Source: Lepturacanthus savala
Lineage: Eukaryota > Chordata > Actinopteri > Scombriformes > Trichiuridae
NCBI GenBank assembly: GCA_030544235.1
Contig: CM060470.1
Location: forward strand, 20,028,356-20,092,355
Direction of reading: 5' to 3'
DNA length: 64,000 nucleotides
Shown: in pieces, positions 1 to 12,800 of the stretch
Position numbering within the stretch: the first letter of the stretch is position 1
Layout: each line of letters starts with the position of its first letter
Made by a program: the position numbers and the translations under genes
Notes under the pieces: generated by a model
Database searches by the model: none
Seen by the model: the letters and a program-made list of their open reading frames with translations, nothing else
What the model was told of the DNA's origin: nothing

Positions 1-100
1 ATTATTGCCATTAATTATATTTAATATTTATGATCAATTATACCATTGTATAATTTATTTCCACACTTCTCTTTGTCTCCCCTGTACTTTTCTCCAACAG

Positions 101-3100
101 AGGAGGCTGATTTAGACTTGGATGTTTCCATGACAACCCAGTACACAGTCAGGGCTGGCCGTGATGTGGAGGTGTTCATTCCACTGAAGGGACGCCCCAC
201 ACCCAATGTCACCTGGCGCCGTGATGACCGTAACATAGCCAGTGACAACCGCTACACCATCACCAGCACTGAGCGTGCCACCACCCTACTCATCCCTAAG
301 ATCACACGTGATGATCGTGGCAAGTACCTGCTGGAGATTGAGAATGGTGTGGGTGAACCCAAGATTGTCACAATTTCCGTGAAGGTTCTGGACAGTCCTG
401 CCGTTTGCCAGAAACTGATGGTAAAGAATGTGACAAGAGGAAAGTTAACGCTCAGCTGGGAGGCTCCTCTCATTGAAGGTGGTTCCCCAGTCACTAAATA
501 CATTGTTGAGAAGAAGCAGTCAACCATGAAGGCTTACCAAGTAATTACTGATGAGTGTACCAACACAACTTACAAAGTGACAGGCCTGGAGGAGGATGTG
601 GCTTACTTCTTCCGTGTGTCTGCTGAAAATGAGTATGGTGTAGGCGACACCTGTGAGACCACTGAGCCTGTCAGAGCCACAGAGACTCCTGGAGCCGTTA
701 AAGATCTGGTTATGGTGGACTCTACAAAGACCTCTGTTACTCTGAAGTGGACCAGACCTGACCATGATGGTGGCAGCCACATCAACGACTACATAATTGA
801 AAAGAGACCCAAGGAAGACCCCACCTGGACTTTGGGGGCAACATGCAAACGCTGCAGCTGTGAGGTAACAGGACTCAAGGAGAACACAGAAATGTACTTC
901 AGAGTATTTGCCCAGAATGAGAAGGGCAAAAGTGATTTCTCCCAGATTGGTCCAATTAAAGTGATAGATTTCATCATTCCACCCGTGGCCAACCTCATCG
1001 ACTACCCCAATGGAGAGTTGGCTGTGCGTATTGGTCAAAACATCCACATTGAGCTGCCCTTCAAAGGTAAACCAAGGCCTGCAATCAGCTGGCTAAAGGA
1101 CAACTTCCCTTTGAAGGAGAGCGATAAGATTCGCTTCAGGACCACTGATAATAAGACTTCGGTCACAGTCAGGGGAGTCAAAAAGGAGCATGCCGGGCAG
1201 TACACTTTGGTTCTAGACAACAGAATCATCAAGAACTTCTTTGACATTAATGTCATCACTCTGGGACCCCCGTCTGTACCAGTTGGTCCCATCCGCTTTG
1301 ATGAGATTAAAGCTCAGAGTGTAATCATCTCCTGGGATGTGCCCAAAGATGATGGAGGTGGCGAGATCACCTGCTACAGCATAGAGAAACGTGAGACCTC
1401 CCATGCCATCTGGAAGATGGTCTGCTCCAGCGTTGTAAGGACCACCTTTAAAATCCCCAACCTTGTCATGGGAACACAGTACCAGTTCAGAGTCCGTGCA
1501 GAGAACAAGTATGGAGTCAGTGAACAACTCTGCTCTTCAGAAATTGTCGCCCAGCACCAGTACAAACCTCCAGGCCCCCCAGGAAAACCTGTGGCTTTCA
1601 ACATCAGCTGTGATGGTATGACCATCAAGTGGGAGGCTCCAGGCTTTGATGGAGGATCTCCTATTTTGGGCTACCATGTAGAGAAGAAGGATAGGAACAG
1701 TCTCCTTTGGCAAAAGGTGAACTCTACCATCATCTCCAACAAAGAATACAGGATCATTGGACTAATGGAAGGTCTGGAGTACTCATTCAGAGTGTATGCT
1801 GAGAACAATGCTGGACTCAGTCCTGTTAGCGAACAGAGCAAGCATGCTCTCGCTGTCTCCCCTGTGGGTGAGTACTCATTACCAACTACGTCATTTGTAC
1901 ATAAATAAATACATTTCGTGAAATCCTCTTTTCTTCTGTCAGATGAGAAGATAGATAAAAGCATTATCTCTGCTAATCATGTATAGTAATAGGTCCATGA
2001 AATGTTTAGCCTCCTTTATTCCTGAGTTAATCCAAGATTTTTACACTTTGGATAAATTGCTCCTAATCTTCTCACTTAGATCCACCTGGCAACCCTGTCT
2101 GTATCGATGTGACCAGAGACTCCGTCACCTTAAAGTGGGACATCCCCAAGAGGGATGGAGGCAGCAGGATCGTGGGCTACAGTATTGAGAGGCGCCAAGG
2201 CAGAGGCAAATGGCTGCGGTGTAACTTCACTGATGTCAGCGAGACCCAGTTTACTGTGACCGGTCTAGCTGCTGGAGATAGATTTGAGTTCAGGGTAATC
2301 GCTAGGAATGCTGTGGGCACTGTCAGTCCACCATCTAACTCCTCTGGATACATTATGACCAAGGATGAAAGCAGTACGTCTTCTCACAAAATTTGCATAG
2401 ACGAACAGCTGAAAATTAAATTTTTTTCAGATCACTGTAATTGTGTTGTTTCCTCATGTCTTCACTTTATTTGTATTTCAAGTTTCTCCTGAGATTGAGT
2501 GGTCTCCAGACCAAGTGCTCACCCTGAGAGCCGGCGAAAATGTCAAGCTCAGCTGCAACATAACCGGACGTCCTGTACCCCAGGTTGTCTGGTACAAGGA
2601 TGGCAAGGAGATTGACAAGAGGGTCATGATTGACATGGAGATTACCACAGACATCGGCACTAGCAGTCTGTTTATACGTGATGCAGACAGGAATCATCGT
2701 GGCATCTACACTGTTGAGGCTAGGAACAGCTCTGGTGCCAGGAAAGCTGATGTAAATGTTAGAGTACAAGGTTAGTAAACCTTTTTGACTATGTTGAAAT
2801 ATCACTGCTCAACAATAATGATACACAATAACTCTAGCAGGATTTGAATGAATTAGTTTACACTCTGTTTATCTTCAGATACCCCTGGGCCTGTTGAGGG
2901 TCCCATTCGTTTCACCGGCATCACAGCTGAGAAGTGCACTGTGTGGTGGAACCCTCCTGAGAATGATGGCTGTTCTGCCATCACCCACTATGTGGTGGAG
3001 AAAAGGGAGACATCAAGGCTCTCATGGGCCTTAGTCACATCCAAGTGTGAAGCCTGCTCTTACAATGCCACCAATCTCATCAAGGGCAATGAGTACCAGT

Positions 3101-4254
3101 TCAGAATCTCCGCTGTTAACAAGTTTGGAGATGGCAAAAAACTGGAATCCGCTCCTTTCATTGCACAGATGCAATATAGTAAGTAAATAACTTGGGAGGT
3201 AGAGACCTTATAAACTCCCTTCACCCCCACCCAACACATTCTCAACTCAAATTTATTGCACCTGGAAGATTTAAATTGACAGGAAAGTTCCTTCAATGTA
3301 GCTTATAACTCAAAAAAATTACCTGCGTAAAAAAAATTTTTTCTGCTCCCTTGCTCAGCTGTGCCTGATGCCCCTGGTACCCCTGATGCCACCCATGTGA
3401 CCGGAAACAGCATCACCCTATGCTGGACCAGGCCACGATCAGATGGAGGAAACGAGATTAAACGCTACGTCCTGGAGAGAAGAGAGAAGAAGAGTCTGAC
3501 CTGGGTAAAGGTTTCTGCTAAGAGGCCTATCACTGAGCTGAGGCAGCGTGTCACTAACCTCACTGAGGGCAATGAGTATGAATTCCGCGTGATGGCTGAA
3601 AATGGTGCTGGCATCGGACCTGCCAGTGGAACCTCCAGGCTCTTCAAATGTAGAGAACCAACCAGTGCTCCCAGTGGCCCCACAGTGATCAAGGTAAGAT
3701 TATAGATATACCATGTACAGTCCAGCCAGAAGAACCAGAGATTTAAGTCATCTTCAAATGTGCATTCATGGTATTGCAACTGTAAAAGATCATTATTGGT
3801 ATTTATATAAAAATACTATAATAAAATAAAAGCACTGAAAGAATTATTTGCTGCTTTATTACAGGTAAAGCAGTAAAGTGTCATTCTAAAATTTGAGATA
3901 GCAAGAAAAGTCAAGAAATTAATGTAGAAATCTAGAAAACTTTGGTTTAAATTTTATTTTATTTTATTCCTATCTGTCAGGTAATTGATTCTACTGTGTC
4001 CTCCGTCACACTGGAATGGACTAAGCCAGTCTTTGATGGTGGCTTGGAGATCATTGGCTACAATATTGACATGTGCAAGGCCAGCCTTGAAGAGTGGCAC
4101 AGAGTTAACAGCCAGATTTGCATTCACAATAGATACACCACCAAGGGCCTGGTGGCTGGTGAGCTCTATAAGTTCAGGGTCAGTGCAGTGAATGGATCTG
4201 GTGAGAGCGAGCCCTCAGAGATGCCTAATGCTGTCCAGGCTCTTGACAGACTTA
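101..4254 (+). other. ttn: Titin C-zone 11-domain super-repeat, first in window
   Basis: Exons 1-5 and the start of exon 6 encode Ig-Fn-Fn-Ig-Fn-Fn-Fn-Ig-Fn-Fn-Fn. The first exon alone (1767 bp) holds six modules: an Ig (GRPTPNVTW core), two Fn3, an Ig (GKPRPAISW) and two Fn3. Exon 2 is Fn3, exon 3 Ig (GRPVPQVVW), exon 4 Fn3, exon 5 Fn3. The last Fn3 is cut by a phase-0 intron (3694-3980) just before its first beta strand. This is the known long super-repeat of the A-band C-zone, where myosin and myosin-binding protein C bind about every 43 nm. Assignment to repeat 9 of 11 is inferred by counting back from the P-zone. Confidence 0.9.
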
Positions 4255-6808
4255 CAGGTCCTGAAATTGACATTGATCCTAAGTCCAAGCAGACTCACAT
4301 TGTGAAGAATGGTGGTACAGTCATTCTCCATGTTGCTTTCCATGGCAAACCAGCTCCCCTTGCCACCTGGTCAAAGGTAGACAGTGAGCTGCCTGTCATG
4401 GCCGATATCAACACCACAGATTCATTTTCTACTCTGACCATTGAGAGCTGCACTAGGTATGAGGCTGGCAAATACACCCTGTCCCTGGAGAACAACATCG
4501 GGCGCAAGACCATCACATTCACTGTCAAAGTGTTGGACACGCCCGGACCTCCAGGAGCCATCAGCTATAAAGATGTTACTCGTGGAGCCTTGACAATGAT
4601 GTGGGATGCGCCCAGCAATGATGGTGGATCCCGAATCCAGTACTACATTGTCGACAAGCGTGAGGCCAGTCGCCTGGCCTGGCAGGAGGTCAGCACCAAG
4701 TGCACACGCCAGCTGATCAGAGTAACTGGTCTGGATATTGGCATACCATATGTGTTTAGGGTGATTGCTGTTAATCAGTATGGCCAGGGAGAACCTCATG
4801 AGGTGTCAGAACCCATAATTGCCACAGAAGAACCCGCCCCACCCAAAAGACTGGATGTTGTTGATACCACTAATTCCACAGCCTCCCTGGTGTGGTTGAA
4901 GCCTGAGCATGATGGAGGCAGCCGGATCAGAGGCTATATTGTTGAATTAAGAGCCAAAGGCTCCGAAAACTGGGTTGTTGGTGGAGAGACCAAATCTCAA
5001 AAGATGCTGCTGGAGGGTCTGACTGAGAACATGGAGTATGACTTCAGAGTCAAGGCCCACAATGATACTGGAGTCAGTGAGCCTCAGGGCACCTACAGCT
5101 CTGTGGTTATCAAGGAGCCACGCATTGAGCCCACAGCTGACCTCAGCAGCATCACCAATCAGCTCATCACCTGCAAGACCTCAAACACCTTTACCATCGA
5201 TATCCCCATCAGTGGCAGGCCTGCTCCTAAAGTCACATGGAAACTGGAGGAGATGAAGCTGAAGGAGACTGACAGAATTTCCATCAATACAACGAAGGAG
5301 AGAACCACTCTAGTTGTAAAAGATAGCAAGAGAAGCGACAGTGGAAAGTACTACCTCACGCTGGAGAATGCTGCTGGAGTGAAGACATTCACAGTGACTG
5401 TAATTGTGGTGGGTAGACCAAGCCCTCCCACAGGCCCTGTGGAAATTTCTGGAGTCTCCTCAGAGTCCTGCACCCTGTCCTGGTCTGTACCATCTGATGA
5501 TGGAGGCACTGACATTACAAACTATATTGTGGAAAAGAGAGAGTCTGGCTCTGCCTCCTGGCAAGTAGTCAACTCCAGTGTGAAGAGAAACACTATCAAA
5601 GTGACTCACCTTACCAAATATCTAGAGTACACTTTCAGAGTGTGCTCTGAAAACAAGTTTGGTGTCAGCAAGTCTATCGAGTCTGCTCCTGTTGTCATTG
5701 AACATCCATTTGGTAAGTATTGTTCGCACACAAGCTATTAAATAAATATAAAGGCTACAGACTGTCCTGTTTTTGTACTTATTGATTAAATAAAATGTAT
5801 TTGGTAGATAAAGATGAGTTTAAATTGGATATGCCTATTCCAATTATTCTCCACAGTTTCTCCAAGTCCTCCAACTCGTCCAGACGTGGTATCGATTACC
5901 GCTAATGCTATCAGCATCAAATGGGACGTGCCTTATGCCGATGGTGGCAGCCAGGTGACAGGCTACTGGATTGAGAAGAAGGAGAGGAACACTATCCTGT
6001 GGGTGAGGGAGAACAAACTGCCCTGTCTGGAGTGCCACTACAAGGTGTCCAACCTGATTGAAGGCCTGGAGTACCAGTTCAGGGTATACGCCATGAACAT
6101 CGCTGGACTCAGCAAAGCCAGCGAGGCCTCTAGACCTGTGCTGGCACTCAACCCTGTTGGTGAGGGAAAGATTATATTTTTCTAAAGTACAAACATTTAT
6201 TTTTATTTGCCATGAACTAATATGTACTAAAATAACGTTTGGTATAGGTATTTATTGTGCATCATGTTTAAGTAAAACTGGCAAATCAGTTAGAAAATCA
6301 GAAAATCACACAATGAAGCCTTTAGATCAGGAAAAACGGTATGCAATTCAACAGTTCAATTATAATAATAAACTTCTCCCCCTCCCTGCTCAGATTGTCC
6401 TGGTAAACCTGAGGTGACGGACATCACCCGTTCCTCTGTGTCTTTGTGCTGGACTGTACCTTTCAATGATGGTGGAAGCAAGATTGTCGGTTACGTAGTG
6501 GAAAAGAAAGTATACAGCACGGATGAGTGGGATGACAACCGCTGGCTCAAGTGCAACTACACCACCATATCAGAGAATTACTTCACTGTCACGAATCTGG
6601 CGGAGGGAGACACCTACGAGTACCGTATAATTGCAAAGAATGCTGCTGGTGTTCACAGTGCACCATCCGAGTCCACTGGACCAGTCACATGCAAAGATGA
6701 ATTCTGTAAGTTAAAGAAGTGATAAAGAGTTTAATTTTTATTTTAAATATTAAAAATTGAAATGAAAGACTTTACTAAAGAGCTTAAACATTGGAATTTC
6801 ATTTTCAT

Positions 6809-6852
<44 letters not shown>

Positions 6853-9800
6853 CTTTAGCTGTTGAATATAGAGTTTACAATAAGGATGACATTATATTAT
6901 TTCTTTTATTTTTTCATAATCCTGAATTTGTGAAAACTAATTGCCTCTTTCCTTTCCTTTCTTTCTACTGCAGCTCCTCCAAAAGCAGAGTTGGACAGCA
7001 AATTGTTAAGCGAGACTATCATTGTCAACGCTGGTTCCGATCTTGTCCTGGACGGCGCTGTGGGTGGTAAACCTCAGCCCACGGTGCACTGGTCAAAGGG
7101 TGACAAGATTCTAGAGCTTGGAGAGAAATACTCACTGACCTATACCGCTACCAGAGCCATGGCTGTCATCAAGAACTGTGACAGATATGACACAGGCAGA
7201 TATGTTCTCACAGTCAAGAATGCCAGCGGAATCAAGACAGTCTCTGTTGGTGTTAAAGTTCTGGGTTAGTAGGCGGGACATAACATCAGTCCTGAAATTG
7301 TCTTCTAATTACATCAAACATTTAAAGGTCATGTAGCATGGAAATTGCCATTTTCATTGTTTTATTAAGGATAGTGAAGGTGCAGGTTTTTGTATTTCCA
7401 TAAATTTATGATGCCACATCTCTACCATCACCACTCATCTTCTTTCACAGATCAAAAAGAAAGAAGCAATAAAATTATAATGAGATTATTTTTGACACAT
7501 TTAAGTGCAAATATATTTTGTCAGCAATATCACAACTTCAATCAAAAACAGAGAAAACAAATGTCAACAGAACATTACAATAGTCAGTTTTTCAATTTTA
7601 CAGCATGTTAGCTTAGTGTTTGACTACATTGACACAAAATGTCTGTTTCTGTCTCTCAGACACTCCTGGGGCTCCAGCTGACAAGATCACGATCAGCAGA
7701 GTAACAGAGGAGAAGTGTACAGTGTCCTGGAAGATTCCTCTGGAGGATGGTGGAGACATAGTCTCCCACTACATTGTGGAGCGCCGTGAGACCAGCCGCC
7801 TTAATTGGGTTATCATGGAAAGCGAGTGCAAAACACTGTCATGTGTCAGCACCAGGCTGATCAAGAACAACGAGTACATCTTTAGGGTCCGAGGAGTCAA
7901 CAAGTTCGGACCCGGAGTTCCTCTGGAGTCTGAACCTGTCATTGCCAGGAATGCCTACAGTAAGTTGCAGTCTCCTCTGATTATGACTTTTCATAGTAGT
8001 GGTGTCTGTTTAAAACTATTTTTGTATGGTTTAACAATTTTTATCAGTGTAACAAAGGGCTAGGAATTTATCTTTATCGTGACTCTTTTATTTATATGAT
8101 TTTGACATGATTTGAGGAATAATCTTAATAATCTTCACCTTTAAAAATATGTCTTCAGGATTAGGCCTGTTATAGGGTAAGGTTAAGCAGGATGCAATTT
8201 TGTTTGTGTGACTCTGACCTGACACATTTCTCTTTCTATCCCAGCAATCCCATCACAGCCAAGTGCACCAGAAGCCACAGCGGTGGGTAAGGAGCACGTC
8301 ATCATTGAATGGCTGAAGCCTGAGAGCGATGGAGGCAGTGAGATCACAAACTACATTGTTGAAAAGCGCGAGCAGAGCAGTACCAGGTTAGAATAACTTC
8401 AGGACGAACAAAATTCCACACATTTGTTTTCACTTTCCGAGATAATGATGCCTATTTTCTCACTTTCACTGTATCCTATTATCTCCATCTTTGCAAAAGG
8501 TGGACACGGGTGAATAAGAACTACACCATCTATGACACCCGTCTGAAGATCGCAGGTCTGCTGGAGGGTAGCGAATACCAGTTCAGGGTGACGGCCGTCA
8601 ACACAGCTGGATACAGCCAGCCAAGCGATGCCTCACCGTATATCCTCTGCAAAGACCCCACATGTAGGAGATCGTTTTCAGGCTTATATTTTGAAAATGA
8701 ATTAATTTAATTTTGTTTTAAATCATAGTGGAGAGTTTCCAAAATATCAAATATATCAGACGTGTTCATGGGGAACAAATATCAGTTTGATGGAATGGTA
8801 TTGAACTAGCAGTTACAGAATATATCATATCTTTGTCTCCTCCCAGACACTCCGGCTCCTCCATCCACACCCCGCATCACAGACACAACCAAGCACAGCA
8901 TCAGTTTGACCTGGACCAGGCCTATGTACGATGGTGGCTCAGATGTCACTGGCTACGTGGTGGATATCTTGGAGGAGGGCATCGAGCAGTGGTACCGCGC
9001 CACCACAAAGCCTCTTAAGACCAACACGTATGTGGCTGGTGGCCTGGCAGCCAATAAGAAGTACCAATTCAGGGTGGCTGCTGTCAACAGTAATGGCACT
9101 GGAGAGTTTAGCGACCCGAGTGCTGAAGCCGAGCCACTGGAGAAAATTGGTGAGTTGGTATTGAAGGAAAACATGTCAGAAGGTGTTTTTTCTTGGGTAG
9201 GATTCTATATACAATAATTTTATTCATCCATTGGAGATTGTTTTAGTTTTGTCATTATTGCAATAGCCAACAACATAAGGTAGGGGAGCCCCTCTTACAC
9301 CACATAGTACAACATGCTGGGAAAGCCATTAAAAATATGTTCGTTGATGTAATTTTGTGTTTTTGAAGTAATTTTACAATTTTTATATGATTTCATATAA
9401 TTAAAAAAAAAGATTCGCTAATAGTTTTAATATAACATTTGTATTTTGGGACACACCTCCTACAAGTTTTTGTGCTTGGTGGCACATTATTATTTGAGGC
9501 TCAAATCAACTTACCTGTACAATGTGTCACAGTTTCAGATGTTATTTACAGAGATGTAAATTGTTAAAGTTACAGTAATTTTAAGATTTGGATTAGAATG
9601 GAAAATAAATGGTGAGCATACTGCATACTTGCCATGCCCTCTCAGAAATGCCCGACCTGGAACCGGATGAAGATCTGAAGAAGACAGTGTGTCTGCGTGC
9701 CGGAGGAACCCTGCGGCTGCGTGTGTCCGTCACCGGCAGACCAATACCTGTAGTGGCCTGGAGAAAGAAAGGCGTGGAGCTGCAAAGCCGTGGCTACATC

Positions 9801-12800
9801 GAGACCACCGACACCTTCACCTCACTGATTGTGGAAAAGGTCGACCGCTATGACTCTGGAAAATACATAGTGGAGGCTGAGAATCCATCAGGAAAGAAGA
9901 CAACCACTATCCTGGTTAAAGTCTATGGTAAGTCTTCCAAAGTTGCTACATACCAATTATGCTAAAGTGGATTATTGTTTCTACTTTAAACTTGTAAACA
10001 CAAACTGATTTATTCTCTTTATCTACTGATCTCCTGCAGACACTCCTGGCCCTCCAGGCGCCGTTAAGGTGAAGGACTACACCAAGGAGTCAGTCGTCAT
10101 TACTTGGGATGTCCCGACCATTGACGGTGGTGCTCATGTCAGCAACTACATTGTAGAGAAGCGTGAAGCCAGCATGAAGTCATACAAAACTGTTACAACC
10201 GAGTGCAGGAAGACTCTGTTTAGGATCACTGGCCTGGAAGAGGGTGTAAATTATTTCTTTAGAGTCCTGCCGGAAAATATTTATGGTATTGGGGAACCCT
10301 GTGAGACATCTGAGGCTGTGTTGGTGTGTGAGGTACCATCAGTGCCTCTGAACTTCCAGGTTGTTGATGTTACCAAGTCCACGGTCACACTGCGCTGGGA
10401 GAAGTCATTGCACGAAGGTGGAAGCAGGCTGAATGGCTATGGAATAGAAGCCTGCAAGGTTGGTACCGACATGTGGAGAGCCATAGCAACTGTCAAGGCC
10501 TCTGCAAATCAGTACACCATCCAGTCCCTGACAGAAAACGATCAGTACCTGTTCAGGATCAGGGCCACCAACAGCAGGGGATCCAGCGAGCCCACAGACA
10601 CCATCACTCCTGTTACCATCCAAGACATCAAATGTAAGACAACATAAAAACACACAAAAAATATAATGAAAGGATTTCAAAATCTCACTCTAACATCTCT
10701 CTAACATCACCTCTCTCCTGCTCATTCCAGTGATGCCCAAGATCGACCTAACTAGCATCCCTCAGAAGGTCATCCATGTACACCGTGGCAAACACATCGA
10801 CCTCAACATCCCAATCAAAGGCAAACCACAGCCCGTCTGTTCCTGGTTCTTTGGTGGTGTCAAGCTGAAAGACAGCTTAGACCGCATCAAGATTGAGAGC
10901 AATGGCAAATATACCCATCTCATCATCCGTGACACTACCATCAATGACACAGGAGATTACAACCTGGAGGTGAAGAATGCAGTTGGCATGGCATCCGAGG
11001 TCATCAAGGTTATCATCCTTGGTAAGGAGACTCTACATATGATGATTATGTACAGATGTTACTAAAGGCCAAAGATACTGTGTAAGATCCAGAGAAAATA
11101 TTTTACCTCAAAAACATGACTGTTATACTTTTTGTTAGCATTTTCAACAGGCTTAGCTCATTGCAGATTTATGCAAAGTAATTTAAAAATCCCATATCAT
11201 AGAAAGTTAGATTTTAATTGCTTTTGGATTAAAAAGAAGGTGTAGGTGCTATATGAATACTGTAGCTACATTCCAACTGCCTCTTTGTGTTTATACAGAC
11301 AAACCCGGTATCCCAGTTGGCCCTATGAAGATTGAGGAGGTTGATGGCGTGTCTGTGACAACCAGCTGGGAACCTCCGGTGAAGGATGGAGGTGCCAATA
11401 TCAGCGGCTACGTGGTGGAACAGCGCGATGCCCATCAGCCAGGCTGGTTCACCGTCTCAGAGTCAGTGACACGACCTTGCTTCAAGTTCACCAGACTCTC
11501 TGAGGGAACTGAATATGTGTTCCGTGTTGCTGCCATGAACCGCTTCGGCTTCGGTAGCTTCCTGCAGTCCGAGGTGGTGGAATGCAAGAGTCCCAAGAGT
11601 GAGTTTTCTTCCTGTTAAACTATCTTGACTAAGGATTTTCTTCCTGTTCACAAAAACATACTAGTGTCTATGTAGAAATACCCTAGTAACCTAGAATACC
11701 ATAGAAACCATATAAGAACACTTTGGTTACAGCCTAGTAACTACTTGTTAATGCCTTAATAACCACATAATATCTCAGCATCCTCTAAACATCACAAAAC
11801 ACCTAGTCTAATCAACCTTTGATTAATTGGAAGTGCTTAAAATGTCTCTCTCACTTCCAATTACAATAATGAGATGATTTTTTTTTCACTTTTCCCTTCT
11901 TCTACATCTCCATCATGAACTGTATCAATGCTAAACTGTCATGAGTAAGAAAGACAGGTGGTAAAACAATCCAAAAACACTATCCATTCTATTAATTTGT
12001 GGAGAGAATATTAATGTTCTCCTTTATTGCATGGTAAATTTGTTATTTATATAGATTGTTTGTGATTAAGTTATTAATGATCTGTGTTTTCCCTCTGTAG
12101 CCATCCCTGGACCTCCAAGCAGGCCAGAGGTGCTTGATGTTACCCATGAGGGTATGACCCTGACCTGGAACCCACCGGCAGATAACGGTGGCTCCACAAT
12201 TGCTGGCTACATTATTGAGCGTAAGGAGGCCAGTTCTGACAGGTGGATGAGGATCAACAAGAACCCTGTCACCATGACCAGGTACCGCTCCTCTGGCCTA
12301 ATCGAGGGTCAGGAATATGAATACCGCATCACTGCCATCAACTCCAGAGGAGAGAGCAAACCTAGTGAGAGCTCAGCCATCACCACTGCAATGGATCCCA
12401 TCGGTATGTGACAAAACTCGTCTATCTGTGCTGTACGAGACTTGTTAAGATTTGTTTGTGAAACATTGACGTTAAATGAAATGTTAGTAAAAAGTACATA
12501 ACATACATACTTTACATTAATCTTACCAATTTGGGTCAGTATATTCACCAGATGAACTCCCTGTGTTTTTTAACAGAGCCTCCAGGTCCTCCAGTTCAAC
12601 CCAGAGTCACAGACTCCACCAGGACATCTGTGTCTCTGGCCTGGCTGCCTCCTGAGGAAGCAGGTGGCTCAGTCATCACTGGTTACTTCATCGAAATGCA
12701 GAAGGTGGATCAGGTGGAGTGGACCCTGTGCAACACTACACCAACCAAGATGTGCGAGTACACTCTTACACACATGCCCCAGGGTGCTGAGTACAAATTC

